Counted from the stretch's first letter, positions 10,360 through 22,633 are shown. The stretch: 58,372 nt of DNA from Hymenopellis radicata (GCA_015501595.1 JADNRX010000340.1:1-58372); one strand, 5' to 3'. Numbers and translations are program-made. Notes: generated by a model not told the origin, from the letters alone.

Positions 10360-11076
10360 AGATTCCTTAGGAACGGGAATGTAAACCTTTCCTCGAAAGA
10401 GTACTAGGCCCTCTTCGTAGTTCTATTCCTGTAGGTTTTTGACCAGCGAAAGAGGCCCATTATTGAGAATAATATCTAACGTACTGAGCACTTCTTTGTC
10501 CCTTGATGGATACTCGCGAATCCGCCTCCGCAACTCATTATCTCCAATCGACGACACTGCACTAGGGCAGACAGCGCGAATGGGAAGAACATGGGGTCGA
10601 GCAGTATGCGATCTGCATTATCATCTTCGACCCCCTCTTTATGGTCTGGGTGGTGAGAAAGGGGATCACTGTGGTTCAGGGTTCCTCATTTGTGAATCAG
10701 TTCAAAGTCAACACACGTAAGGAATAACACTCATCGGGATTGACGGCGACTCAGCTTCTGGGACTGCGTAAAGTACTCGAGGTTCTTGTAGTCGGTGATG
10801 ACCTCAACCTTATGATGAGTACCCTCGAGGTAGTGTCACCAATCCTTCAGTGCTTGGATAATCGCAAGAAGCTCCTTATCATGGATATCGTAGTTGCACT
10901 GTGTCTCATTGAGCAACTTGGACAGGAACACGCAAGGGTGCCACTGCTCATTGTCTCCTTGTTGATAAAGGGTGGCACCAATTGCGAAGTCAGATGTGTC
11001 TGCTTCCACATGATAGGGTTTATCAGGGTTGGGCATATAATATTTGCCCACGCTAAGTTCATAGTTGGTGCGCACT
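10360..11076 (-). pseudogene. Ty3/gypsy RNase H and pol linker fragment
   Basis: The minus strand reads MPNPDKPYHVEADTSDFAIG (first RNase H Asp), then CNYDIHDKELLAII (catalytic Glu). In a shifted frame comes an [14 protein letters not shown] stretch, then LSRRxDHxEG and VEDDNADRILLDP, the linker before the integrase zinc finger. Frames shift several times. Together with 9060-9235 and 7589-8547 this is the 3' half of one element; gag, protease and most of the reverse transcriptase are absent. Confidence 0.8.
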
Positions 11077-11084
11077 GGGCGAAG

Positions 11085-12212
11085 TAGACCTGGGCACAAG
11101 TGTGCACTCGGGTGCACTCGCACTCATAGTGCGGGTGACTTGTGGCTCCAAGCTGGACACCCGCACTCGAGTGACACCCGAGTGTGACACTCGAGTGCAG
11201 TACCCATTCACGGGTGTTTTGCACACCCGAGTGTGCCGTCACTCGTGTAGGGTGGTGGGTGTACCCATGTATACTCGCCCCATCTGCATCCCAAACCCCA
11301 CTTGCTGTCATTTCATGCCTCATCCGCATCCCTCAGCAATTGCGAGGGGAGCATAGGCGGTGCATGATGCTGCTAACGCGAGGGTGTGAAGGATGTGGAA
11401 GAGTGGGGAAAGAAGGGAGGTGGAAATGGGACTGAGTAGGGTGCCTCGTTGGAGGGCTTACCCGCCGACAATGGGAGTACCCTGGAAATAATAATCAGCA
11501 TCAAAGGGAATACTAAGGGTGTCTGTAAACGCCGCTAAGAGTGAAGCAGATAGTAAGAAGACGTACTAACCCGCCATGTCACCAGCAGATGACGTGGCGA
11601 CCAATATCCACCGCCCCCGTTCTTCAAGCACGCTGTTCAGCGTGGTGGGTGGCGTCTCCTCCTTCAAGTATGCGGACGCCGACTCAAAGTCGAGCGCCAA
11701 TACCGTTGCTGGTGTCCTGCTGCCCGTTTGCGGGCTTACGCATCTAGTGGATACCATACATATCCATGGAGATGACTTGAAGTCGTTCTCCATTCATACA
11801 GACGCCGACTTAAAGTCGAGTGCCGGTATCTTCATTGCTGACTCAAGGTCGAGCAACGGTGGCGGCAGTAGTGGTAGTAGAAGTAAGAGAATCAACTAGT
11901 CAATTGCACGCTTACACGTCGCTTCGGAACTCGGCCCGAGTCGCTGGATTCAGCAAAATTAGTCATTTAGCGGGCACAAGGCCTCGTTTAAGTTCAAAAA
12001 AAATTCTAAAATTACATTCAGATATGTATCTGAAATATCGATTACACGGGTATTTGCACATGGGTACTCGTGGCCCAAAGCCAGACACCCGCACACGGGT
12101 GGACACCCGTGCCAACACCCTACCCGGCACTGCTAAACACTCGACACCTGGGTGTGAGTGCTGAGTGCACCCGGGTACACACTTAAACACCAGACACTCG
12201 TGCCCACGTCTA
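11085..12212. mobile_element. hAT-type non-autonomous element, 1128 bp
   Basis: TAGACCTGGGCACAAGTGT at the left and its inverse (two mismatches) at the right. The flanking 8-bp direct repeats GGGCGAAG (11077-11084) and GGGTGAAG (12213-12220) differ at one base. The subterminal palindromes are of a different type from the 9236 element (CACTCGAGTG, CACTCGGGTG), yet the interior shares GACTTRAAGTCG repeats, a GGCTTACGC box, AAGTCGCTTCGG-type sequence and a CAATTGCGAGGGG hairpin. Confidence 0.85.
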
Positions 12213-12341
12213 GGGTGAAGTGAGCGAAGGCGCCACTCCACGCGTCTGTCGGCATACCAGGTAAATTTCCGTGCAAAGATCAAGAGAAGACAATACTTAC
12301 TTGCACCCCGTCAACGGCGTCGGAGTAAACCTGAACACTGT

Positions 12342-13341
12342 TTGCACAGGACCAGGCTTAGCAACTGTTTCCTTGGTTGGTTTCCTGCTTTTCTTCAGAC
12401 TGGCCATTCAATGAGTGCAGCTGGCGATGGTCGCAATCAAGCCACTTTCGATCTCAGGGATTCCTTTTTTAGATTGACCGTGTGTTCCGATTTGTCTGCA
12501 GAACTTTCACCCTCCTTGCATTCCCCCCTCTTGCCCTATCCTCCCAAGTGTCGCAAGTTCAATTCATTCCGTGCAGAGGACCTCAAGCCCATCAAGCGAG
12601 CACAGAAGTACGTCCTCAGACTCGCTCTGGGCATACCATACCCACTTATCAATTTCTCAAGGATGCTGCGCGAGAAGCTTCGCGCTCAGAGGCCGCTATT
12701 TCATCAAGAGCGCGCATCCTTTGACGGATCTATGTACAAGATGAAAATAATTCCTGGTGAGCAAAACAGCACCCTAGTAATTAGCATCGTACTCACTCGA
12801 GGATATTGCGGCAGCGTGGCTAGTCACCCGCCACCCGAGAACCATACAGGACTTTTCCCGAGGGGATCTCCACACGCCATGTCATACTGGATCCGAGAAC
12901 AATTGGACCTTGCCCATGGCAGTGCGTTCACAGAGGCATTCCAGAATAGTGGCATCATCGTCGTCGACGACATTATCTATTTGGCCAATCTATGTAACAG
13001 CAGCCACGTCAACCGCCAGACCACTGGGACTGCAACTGGGACATCATGAAGACATTGATTCGCCTCATTGCGGACTATCCGCCTAGTATGTATTCAAGTA
13101 CCGTCATGAGCCGTTAGTCTGATATGACTTAGCTGCTATGGAGTTGGGCATCGGTACAGCAGAGTATCAGAGACGCTACGATATCCGACATGCCCTGGAG
13201 GAGCAGGAGTGGGAGGAGATCCTGTGGGAGCGAATACGTGTGGACCAAGTGCTGACTGGGGTGCTGATAGATGAACACATAAATGAGCGTCTGTGTAGGT
13301 GCCCGAATCCTTGCGACTGTGACGACGTTATATATGTATGA
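12342..13341 (+). CDS. unrecognised multi-exon gene or remnant
   Basis: A plus-strand frame of 235 codons (12342-13049) includes KCRKFNSFRAEDLKPIKRAQ and REQLDLAHGSAFTEAFQNSG, followed at 13138-13341 by a 67-codon acidic helical frame (LEEQEWEEILWERIRVDQVL) ending CRCPNPCDCDD. A GTGAGC near 12757 could be a donor. I recognise no family, and the exon structure cannot be settled by eye. It sits just upstream of the Spt5-like gene A. It could be a short host gene, cassette-associated, or two unrelated fragments. Confidence 0.3.
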
Positions 13342-15061
13342 GCGGAGAGTATTTCCCGATGCCCGAGGTGTCGCCATCAGAGGCTTGTATCAGTAGCATC
13401 TCAGCTGATGACTAAGCCTTTCTCTGTTTCCTCAAGACCGTCAAGTCGCTAGCCCCGCCCTCTGTAAGTCTTTTCGCGCCGTCAGTAAATTAGTGTAGAT
13501 AGTATCACGTACCGCCGTCAATAAAAATTTATTAAGAGTCATCGCTCTCTGGAATAGCTGTTAAAAAATGCAGGGAAAATCCAGGTCGCTAATGTCATTT
13601 TCAGGTCAAGTTATGCCCGCCCCGTTGTCCAGCTCAGTGGATCATTTCCTCGATCTCGCCGCCATCACCACTGACTCTGACGAAGAGGAAGAGATTTCAG
13701 ATGATGAGGCCCAGATTCAAGGTGCTTGCGGCCGGAGTCATGATCAATTTATACTAAGTACCTACGCAGATTTCTTCGACGATGTGGATCAGGATGACGA
13801 CGGGGCGGCGCAGCCCACCACTATGCAGCAGACCCAAAATGTTGAGGCGCCTCAAGTCCATGGAGCTAAGGCGCACCTTCTGGCCCACTTAGCGGACATC
13901 GCCCCTTGTTACGAGGAGCGTGCTGCGGATCCATCTTCCAGCAGCAGCAGCGGCGTGCCATCATCAAGTAGACCATCTGCCTCACTGACAAGCGCGGAAA
14001 CCCTGGCATTTCCAGACTCTCCAGAACAGGATATGGCTAAGGAAGATAATGACATTGGGGCAACTCATCACTGGACGGCGGGCGACGGAGCGCACGAAGA
14101 ACGCGCCATTACAGCTTTGGCTCAGGACCTTAATAGGGAGCTGGTCAGCTACGCGTTTAAACAGGTAGGAGAATTGTCTGTTATAATTATACTCACTTAC
14201 AATGTTTTTAGTATGATACAGCCCACGAAGTTCGCAGGTGCCTTTCCCGCATTCACCAGGATCATTCCCGCCTCCCTTTCGACGTCATTGATGTGTGGCT
14301 GTTGCCCAGCGTTCAGAACAAAAAAAAACAGTGGTGCATATACCTCCTCCTCGACTTTGACCCCCACCGCATCCTGAAAAGTCTTCCCTCCGACGAACGC
14401 AAGGTGTCGAGAACTGACCGGCCAATCTTGGTTGATGTGGAGAAATTCCTTGCCTCAGAGTTTCTTACGATCAGCCTTGCCTCCCGCCGCCGCATCGTGG
14501 ACATATCGGAACATTCTGCCTGTCTTCGTGTGTGCAAAACGCATCACATCAACTTGGTTGATACTTGGGTTACTGTTCGCGGCGGTGCTTATGCTGGAGA
14601 TGTTGGATTCGCTGTCCAGGGCGACCTTTATTATGATGTGCTGTTGATCCCATGTGTCATCGTAGATGCTCGCGCGCTGGAATACGGGTATGAACTGAAC
14701 GCGAACGGGAAGCGCGTGTCTCTCGCCCCTCCCGAAGATCGCTCTCGAGGATCAGCCCACCAAAAGGACCTTGAGAAGGACCTGAAGAAGTGGGGCCGAC
14801 GGGGTTTGCGACCACGAGCACGACTTCTGGACTCCTCTCAGCTCAGCCTTTGCAAGAAGACACCAGTCAAGGACCTGAAGTTTTATAACAATGTCATCGA
14901 AGGTTTGAGTGACACGAGTCCTGAAGTGTCCTCGAGCGAGACGACCTGGTCGGTGTTTGACCAGTTGCCCAGAAGATGTTTCGACGAGGACCTCCTGGTG
15001 CTCCGCTGCAGGCGCGATTGCCTCAAACCGGCTGTTTGCATTCCCACCAATCTGAGGACCG

Positions 15062-16856
15062 TAGAGCAAGGCACAAGTGGTAAGTACTTGCAGGTATCTG
15101 CAAGTATTGACGTCACCCGGGTGGTGCCGCACCCAGCACCTGCCCACCCGGCACTTGCCACCACCCGGGTGGTGCACGGGTAGGAAGTACTGGGTTGGTG
15201 AGGCAAGTATTTGGGGCAAGTACTTGCCTAATACTTGTAGGTAGGTACATATGTATTTTACAAAATTTATTGAATTTTATTTGGGCTCAAACGAGCCCAA
15301 TCTCATTGAGAAATGACGTTGCAGACGATTTTCTCTGATCGCCGAGGTCGCCGAACGTCCCGGCAATTGCCGGATAACGATCGATCTGGTCTGATCAGAC
15401 CTCTTGGCCTGCTACCACCACAGCACGACTTTAATGTCGTGCTCGTCGGCCTCAGAACTTGGTCTGAGGCTTGTCTGACTTCTCTTCTCTGTTTTTCTCT
15501 GCTTTTTCTGTGTGGTTTGGCTTCGCGCCGACCGCTGCGCCCTCGGATACGTTCCGGGGCGTATTCTTGCGCCTGTCTTCGCGACAGCGCCCTTCTGGAC
15601 TGCGTAAGCCCTCAGGACGAGGCCGCCCTACTATTGGACAACGAGCGTGCACTCGTGGCGGCGCTCGTCTATATGACGGCGCCAGTCTCACGGCACTCGT
15701 CTATACGACGGCGCCAGTTTCACGGCACTCGTCTATACGACGGCGCCAGTTTCACGGCACTCACCTACACGAGGGCGCCGTTTTTGCGCAAACACACGGC
15801 GCTCAAGCCCTCAGGACGAGGCATCCATACTACCAGAAGGCGTGGGCAGGTTGAGCGGCTGGATTAGCCCCCGCTTCGTGTAGAGACTGGGCGGATGGCG
15901 TCGCGGACGCATCATGCCCCAAATCGTACGTGTTTCCTTTGTTGCTTATTTCTTGAATTTATTCACCGTGCGGCTGCTGCACAGCATGTGTATGCCAGGA
16001 TACCTCGAATATTCGAACACGGACCACCCCACCTCAATGACTTCACGACGACCTTGCCACCCATTCTCCTTGCCTTTGCCCTCTCTCACACCCCACTCCC
16101 CCTTACACTCCGTTTAGCTGCGGTTCTTGCTCAAGCAAGTAACCGGGGCTTCACGCATGTATATCGTGCACGTCGATTGCCCCCGCGCAATTGCTCGGGG
16201 GTCGTCGGCGGGCACGAAAGCTGCTTCAAATTATGCAGGTACTCAGGCAAGTACTTGCCCATCTGGGAGGCAAGTACTTGCCAAGTACTTGACCCGCGGG
16301 TCAAGTACTTGCGGGTACCCGGGTGTGCTGCCAGGTGGCAAGTCCGGCTCTCCGGCAGCAAGTATTTGCCAGGCGGGTGTCGGGTGCACCCGGGTAGACT
16401 GTAAGGGGGCGCGGGAACTCGCGCCAGAAGAGGGGAACGTGTTCTACACTAGCGGTACCTAGCGGATGTTAGAATACTTACCACGTGTGACAGTGGTGTG
16501 ATGATGAGGGACGGAGGGAGTACGCGACTCCGATAAGGATGGGAATCTTGATAGGGTCGTAGATCAATGATCGTCCCGGTAATCGCGACGCGTGTTTCGT
16601 GGACCCGACACGGGCCTCTCAGGACGAACTCACGCGGAGGCAAAAGTTAGGTAGAAAAGAGATAGATTGTTTCTATCAATGACCGTCCTTTTATACTAAC
16701 TACGGAGCCGCACGTTGTGTAATTAAGAGTCGAAAAGAGTCATACGGAAAGTCATAACTAGTCATAGGTAACATGTGCATATCGTACATGCGTCAAGCAT
16801 GCGAACAATTTATAAAATATACCGAATCCTTACATAGACACTCGTGCCTTGCTCTA
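15062..16856. mobile_element. hAT-type non-autonomous element, 1795 bp
   Basis: TAGAGCAAGGCACAAGTGG at the left and ACACTCGTGCCTTGCTCTA at the right are inverted repeats. Flanks GAGGACCG (15054-15061) and GAGGACTC (16857-16864) are an 8-bp duplication with two changes. Subterminal zones contain many CAAGTACTTGCC palindromes. The interior has TGCGTAAGCCC, a CGCAATTGCTCGGGGG hairpin and a 32-bp tandem repeat. No transposase is seen. It interrupts Spt5-like gene A in its coding region. Confidence 0.8.
15675..15770. repeat. 32-bp tandem repeat, three units
   Basis: Unit GACGGCGCCAGTTTCACGGC followed by ACTCGTCTATAC, at 15675, 15707 and 15739, with a partial fourth. It lies within the 1795-bp hAT-type element. 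Confidence 0.85.
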
Positions 16857-18423
16857 GAGGACTCACTCAAAGTACTTGCTGGCGGCAGGCTGGGTACTTT
16901 CAGTCTTTGGGAAAGAAGTTGATGTCTTCACCCACACTGACAATATCAATGGCAAAGTTGCTCGGGTACGTGAAAGATCATGTTTAGCCGGCAATATTGT
17001 ACTAACCAAATCTATAGACGATCACTGTCCATAGGAACTCGTGCAGACGATGGGCAGGCGACTCATCCCGAACATCGATGTGATGCCCCACCACCCCCGC
17101 GCTGTGGCTCAGCCTAGTCGCACTAAAACCGAATTTCTCGTACCCGAGTACATGCGCCGTCCAGACTATTATACTGGAAACGCGCCTTGGAAGGGTGCTG
17201 ATGTGGCAATCATACATTCTCCGAACGTTGGAGACACAGGTTCTTACAAGGGACGAAGAGGGAATGTTGAGGATGTTGAGTTAGATTTTGCGAATGACAG
17301 TGGATTGAGAGTGCGTGCAGGTTCTTACAAGGGACGGAGAGGAAATGTTGTGGATGTTGAGTTCGACCGAGCGGATGAGAGTGGCCTGAGAGTGCGTGTG
17401 CAGCTTTACGGGGCTAGTGGACAAAGTGGTTTGGGATTGGTGGAAGTCGTCGTGAGTTATCTGCATGTGGTCGATGAGCAGTAAGTGTTATCATCGTTGC
17501 ATTGAGATGTCTTCCTGATGAACTTGTAGCACTGGGTGGCCATTACGCGTGGCATACCCTCTAAGTCCTTTGCACGAGCGTAATGGATACAAGGGAAACC
17601 TTCGACATTTCAAGGAGGAAATGGACCGCGCTTAGTCAACACACGCTCCCAAAAGCCGGTACTTCCGTTAGCTGCCATTACTTCCTCTGACGCTGCACCT
17701 GCCGAAGAACACCACTGGCTGCTGCATCCAGACTTGAAGGGCCACAACATATGCATCTTTTGGGACAAGACCACCAGCAAGAAAAGGCGCATCTGGTTAC
17801 TACGTCAATTCGAAGAGAACGGAGTAACCAAGCTTTATCGAGTCAAGCACGGCAATGCTAAAGAATCGTCGAAGACACATACCCCGAGTCACTACTCCCC
17901 AAGTCGCCCGGTTCAAATCTGCATGACCACAGTTGATGGTACTGTTGGAACGGGCCTTACAAAGGATACTTCTTTAGAGGTATTCAGTGGTCCGCGACAG
18001 CAACCGTCGATGTTGACGATGACCACAGAACAGCGAGTGTGGGTCAATGGCGAGCAATCGCAGTGAAACCTCGGTTTGGACGCGAAGACGAAGAGATTCC
18101 CGGATTGTTCAACGTTTTAGATGCGGACTTGGTGATGTTATCGGACAACAAGGCGGACCTGATCGCAAACGAGGTGTTTCATAGTAGAAGGCTTAGCAGT
18201 AAAGGCAAAACTCTGTATGATCCATTTGCGTCGTAGTGTATAACTGTAGTAGTAGTTCGTTGTTAATGTACATATACGAATGTATGATATCTTTCACTGT
18301 AGCCCCCCGCGTGATCGGAGAACGTGAGGGGCAACGCTGGTATCAAAGTCACGATACGTGCTCTTTGTTTATTTGCTACCTTGTCCTCATCCCATCACTC
18401 ACTATCGCAGCTGCTCTTCGTCA

Positions 18424-18891
18424 TGGCGCCCGCTACCAAACCTGCGAGAACTTCCAGCCTTGCATCACGCACTTTTTAACAGTTGAGCGCAAAGCCATTC
18501 AGTTGCCTCAAGATCGTTCTAGACAACCATTATGCTTGTATTTTACTTGCGGGTGCGGTGCTTGATGTGTTGCCTGCTGAACATTGCTGATGCTACACGT
18601 TAGGATAATCGCAAACAGACAGTGTTTTTACACAACGTCGGACCTCGCATCCGATTATTCGACCACTCTGCATTGCTCAAGGGCCTTGGGATCTCGCGGC
18701 GCCCACACGTGAAGATCTACCAGACCGTCGAGTTGACAGTGGTACACGCGAATGATTGGCAGACTATCGGATGGTGTGAGGTCTTCGATGCGCCAGAAGA
18801 CCATACGACCCCCGTTTTCATTCATGCCACGAATGAGCCACTACCTACAACTTGGATGAACGACATTGTCCAGTACGCGGAAGCTTTGTAG
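18424..18891 (+). CDS. small RIRLFD-family protein, copy A
   Basis: The downstream frame (about 18604-18891) reads VGPRIRLFDHSALLKGLGIS, then HANDWQTIGWCEVFDAPEDH, then HATNEPLPTTWMNDIV and ends in YAEAL. It aligns along its length with the minus-strand gene at 42183-42693 (IRLFD, DWKRIGW, FDTPE, HAYNGPLPTRW, YIPAL). An upstream start ATGGCGCCC at 18424 parallels the MAPRV start of copy B, but the first exon contains a stop or unresolved splice. It lies about 190 nt downstream of Spt5-like A on the same strand. No known domain; the acidic/aromatic pattern suggests a compact globular protein. Function unknown. Confidence 0.6.
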
Positions 18892-19259
18892 TCTACAAAT
18901 AGAATATGATATAACACGATACGATACAATACAATAACGCTGATTGTTCACATATTCTGTATTGGGACTTTGTAGCTACAGTATTGTTTATTATTTCCTT
19001 ACTGTGGACGCGTTGCCATTTGAGGACGAGATCCGATCTCGATCTTGATCGAAAGTAGAAGGTAAGTTGATCCGGGTTCATTGTGGCGTCGCTGACCGAT
19101 TATAGAGAACAATGGACAGTGCCCATGCCAGATCGGGCGCACTAGTCAATGCGCCCAGTGGTATGTTTGTATTTATTGACATGGTTAGATTGTTACTTAG
19201 CCTTCACTCAGCCCTTTGTGTCTCTTGACACGACCCACCAGCACTCATCTCTCGCCGCC

Positions 19260-21408
19260 ATGTCGTCGACCGACAATACCACTGCGAACAGCGTCAGCGA
19301 GACCACGACACCAACTACCGACACTCAGAACACCGGCTTGCAGACGACTACGAGCACCACTCCGGCCGCAGACACCGCCGTGGACGATTCAGCTCAGCAA
19401 GGATGGTATAGCTTATCAAAGACGATGAAGGACTATCTGCGAGACGAATTTGCCGAGGAATATGTTACCTTCGTGCACGATTCCCCCAAGAAGGGCGACC
19501 GCAAGCAATGGATCGTCGCAACTGTCCTGTTGCCTTTCCTCGACAAGTTCTTCGAAGGAGAAGCGGACCCCCCCATAGACGCAATTTCTAAGGTATGTTG
19601 GCATCAAGTGTCGATTATTGGTTCTCTTTGTTAACGGCTTGCTCAGACAATCTGTCGACACTTCTACAATTCTCAGAGCACCAAGTGGGCTCAGCTCAAG
19701 GATCCTAACCCACTGGGAAAAGCGAAGCCCCGGCAGATCAGCGCCAAGCGTGCGTACTGGCTCGCCAACAAGGAGCTCGTAGAACGTCGTGCTCGCCTCC
19801 TCAAGCAGGAGGCTAAGGCTGGCAAAGAGTCTCGATCGGGTGACGGTTGGCATCACTTGGCTTTGCTCTCCGCCTGGAAAGATTGCCCGGAGCAGGAGAA
19901 GTATGAGGAACAGGCTTGGGTGTTCAACGAGAGTATTAGTGACAAGCCCGATCTCTCCAGCGTCTACGCGTGAGTGATGTTTGTCCTCAAGTTCACTGGT
20001 TTCTTACCATTCTGTCTAGTCGTCAGAGCATGATCGGCGCCATCCTTGAATCCTTGTTGAAGCCGCTTATCGGATTCGGTCATAACGGCGTCGGCAAAAT
20101 GGTGTTCGGCATCCAAGTTAGATACGAGGATGCCCAAGGAACCTACCAGTACCACGAGTACGTCGTGACTTATATCATGAAGTTGGGATTTACACTGATA
20201 GTCCATGTAGCCAGTTCGTTCTCCCCAATCAAGATTGGCTAAAGCTGATGCCTACTGCTTCAATCATAACTGAAGAGACCCGAAAGAACTTCACCGACAT
20301 GATCACCACAGGTTTTCAGCGTAAGTTTTATCATCAAGCGAGCTGAAGGTTTCACTGACATTGCTTACTATAGTGGGAAACAATCTCGAACCGACAGAGG
20401 CACAGCTGAAGGCAGCCACTACCTCGACGGACGGACAATAAAGCTTCCCTGATGACCGACCCAGATGCGCCTCCCACCCCAACACCATCGTCAGCTCCAG
20501 TTGCTCCTGTGGTTTCTCCGACATCCTCAAATCTGCCGATCATCTCCACTCTTGTACCTAAGGATCACACCAACATTCCCCCAATCTCTGCCCAAACGGC
20601 ATCTACGTCGTCATCCCACGAGAAGAGCTTGGAGGAGCGTGTTCCGGCAGAGGCTGCAGAACGAGCTCTTGCCGTCCGTGAGGCAGAGGATGAGAAGCGC
20701 AAAAAGGAAGAAGATAAGGCCAAGGTGAAAGCTTCGAGACTGGCGGCCCGGCTTTCCAAGCAATGGCAGGAAACGAAGGATACGGCGGAGGCAGTGGCAG
20801 TGGCGGACGCAGAAAGACTACAAGCCGCCCTTGCCGACGCTACCACGACAACGAAGGAGACGACGCACGTAAACCAGCCATCGAGCTCTAACAATCCGCC
20901 TGCCGACCCCGATGACGTTGAAGATTTGGAGGCGGAGTTGAAGAAGGCTGTGGGTGAGGATGACGAGGATGACGAGGACGCTCCGCCTGTGCAGAGTCGT
21001 CCTCATCCTCGACCCACCGGCAAGAAGAACATGACAGAGCGCTCTCCTACACAGCCACCCACCCCTCCTGTGCCATCTCCGATTTTGTCTGTGGTCGACG
21101 AAAGAGACACCAATGTGGGTGGCGAGGCAGCACCAGAAGTAATGCCTGATGAGGAAGAAGGAGGAGACACAGGCGAATTGGACACTCGGGAGCAGAAGAA
21201 GACAGCACCAAGGCGTGCGAACCGGAAACGCAAGGCAACAGAATCGCCCGCTGAGGAGCCCGCAGCGAAAGCGAACAACCGTGTGACACGCGCCAGTTTG
21301 AAGAAGGCAGAGGAGGACCAGAAGAAAGCTGCCGAGCTGCAAAAGACGAAGGCGGCGGCAGCAGCAAATAAGGTGGGATCTTCGAAACGGCGCAAGACAC
21401 GTCGTTAG
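19260..21408 (+). CDS. HMG-like/coiled-coil protein, copy A (frame broken)
   Basis: Exons 19260-19592, 19647-19969, 20020-20157, 20211-20320 and 20374 onward. Exon 2 (KWAQLKDPNP, AYWLANKELVERR) is a basic helical region like the HMG-box-like exon of copy B. Exon 3 carries the conserved GFGHNGVGKMVFGIQVRYED, matching GFAKGQMGKMVMAVSVIYEG. The tail is a long charged coiled coil (EKRKKEEDKAKVKASRLAAR) ending in basic clusters such as SKRRKTRR, likely nuclear. A direct 4-bp duplication (GACGGACGGAC, 20426-20436) shifts the frame between the conserved domain and the tail; the tail stays open from 20452 to 21408. Intron positions and phases equal those of copy B. Confidence 0.75.
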
Positions 21409-21690
21409 TGGATGGGATGGGATGAGATGGATGGATATCGGCTTAGGATGAGATTGGATCAGATAGACACGCGCGAGAACTTGGAATCGGATGGGATTGA
21501 TTCACAACTTGTAACTTACTTTGGATAGGATAGGATATGATGAACTCTGTATGATTGAATAGGATGTGATTGGTATACAAGTCGGTACGGTGTGGTAGCA
21601 TTATATTTGGGTGAATCCTATCAAATCCTATCCCTTGGAAAAATCGGGATAGGATAATCCTACGATATTCGTTAGGTGCGTTTATCCCAA
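21409..21690. repeat. degenerate GGATGG/GGATA simple repeat
   Basis: GATGGGATGGGATGAGATGG at 21412 grades into GATAGGATAGGATATGATG at 21524 and ATCCTATCAAATCCTATCCC near 21615. Low-complexity DNA, partly inverted. No gene. Confidence 0.5.
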
Positions 21691-21889
21691 ACATGAATTG
21701 TTGCCTCGTATTTTCACCACTTGGCAGAGTGTCGTTGCCAAAATTGACGAGTCGTATGATCTCGCATTGTGCGTGGAGAAGCCGCTGGAGCGGTATTTCC
21801 TTCCCCGCTCAGATTTATTCACTAACGTCAATTCGCACCCCAAACTCTTCGAATATCTGGTTTCCTAGCTGCGCATTTGCGGCATTGTG

Positions 21890-22633
21890 CTCAGCTGCAT
21901 GGGACATGGTCAGCTGCAGGCTATCTCCCACAAAGTGTGGTGCTTATGGTTAGATCATCGCGATTTGGAGGTGACGGTGACGGAAGGTGGAACGAATGCG
22001 CCGAGGAAGATGAAGGACAAAGAGGAGGTGATGGCATTGCTTGCTGTCGCGAGGGAGCACAGTTCAGTAGAGCTGCCAGACGAGGGCAAGTGGAAGGGGA
22101 GAATCTTTCGTTCTGATGGGCTACTTGCAGAACGACATAGCTGCGAGATCCTCTGGGAGGTGAATGAGTTGGCATTTCGTTGCGAATTGGCTGCTTTGGA
22201 TGAGCGCCTTTCTACCCTTTCTTCTGCTCGTGAGCGCTACAACCATATACGGCCCTGCTTCCCAATTGGCCTTGCACCTCTGCATTTCGCCGATTTGGGA
22301 CAAGCAAATCACGGCTTGGCGCATCCCGACTGGTTTTCGCGAGCCCCATTCGTGTACGCTCTTCGCCATGTTATGCGATTTTGGAAGCTGGATATCGTTC
22401 ACACAGCCAGATGGTTAACCGACGAGCAGTACTTCAAGATCGACGAGAAGCGGGGATTAACAGAGGCCAATCTTGATGATGTTGAGCACAAGCTCATCAA
22501 GATCTATATCTCTTCATTCCTCGCAGTGTACGGCCGGACTCCTCACCTTCCGATGATTCTTTCGCACCATCCGCACACTGAGTGGAAGCAGCCGGTTTAC
22601 CATAGGATGGCAGTTGGGCCGAACGGGATCTGA
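21890..22633 (+). CDS. conserved hypothetical protein, truncated
   Basis: An open frame of about 245 codons ends at a TGA at 22633. Segments such as NAPRKMKDKEEVMALLAVAR, EGKWKGRIFRSDGLLAERHS, EILWEVNELAFRCELAALDE and FADLGQANHGLAHPDWFSRA have the even composition of a real globular protein. I believe this is a lineage-specific Agaricomycete hypothetical family but cannot name a domain. The start is uncertain: no upstream ATG is convincing, so 5' exons may be missing. The 3' end (VGPNGI) looks abrupt. It sits on the plus strand 480 nt downstream of the coiled-coil gene A. Confidence 0.55.
   Translation, partial: LSCMGHGQLQAISHKVWCLWLDHRDLEVTVTEGGTNAPRKMKDKEEVMALLAVAREHSSVELPDEGKWKGRIFRSDGLLAERHSCEILWEVNELAFRCELAALDERLSTLSSARERYNHIRPCFPIGLAPLHFADLGQANHGLAHPDWFSRAPFVYALRHVMRFWKLDIVHTARWLTDEQYFKIDEKRGLTEANLDDVEHKLIKIYISSFLAVYGRTPHLPMILSHHPHTEWKQPVYHRMAVGPNGI

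Larger units (their letters stand above)
13568..18236 (+). pseudogene. Spt5-like NGN/KOW protein A, split by a hAT-type element
   Basis: Exon 1 is 13568-14164 (acidic start: HFLDLAAITTDSDEEEE), a 47-nt intron follows, and the frame resumes at 14212. Residues after the intron (VRRCLSRIHQDHSRLPFDVI, WLLPSVQ) fit an NGN fold. GGAYAGDVGF is a KOW motif matching GGRYHGDVGF of the gene at 46164-49370. The frame enters the 1.8-kb insertion at 15062 and resumes right after it at 16857 (YLLAAGWVLSVFGKEVDVF). Later blocks include RPDYYTGNAPW, SYKGRRGNV (twice, a duplicated KOW-like segment) and a C-terminus to 18236, with frame changes near 17040, 17636 and 17970. Spt5 is an RNA polymerase II elongation factor; this is a divergent paralogue, not the housekeeping gene. 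It is broken by insertion and frameshifts. Confidence 0.75.

Noticed and set aside
16467..16838. possible solo LTR (TGTTAGAATACTT ... CTTACA)
   Set aside because: No target duplication, no partner LTR, and it lies within the boundaries of the hAT-type element.
20818..21400. minus-strand ORFs opposite the coiled-coil tail
   Set aside because: Open only because the sense strand is rich in Lys, Glu and Ala codons.
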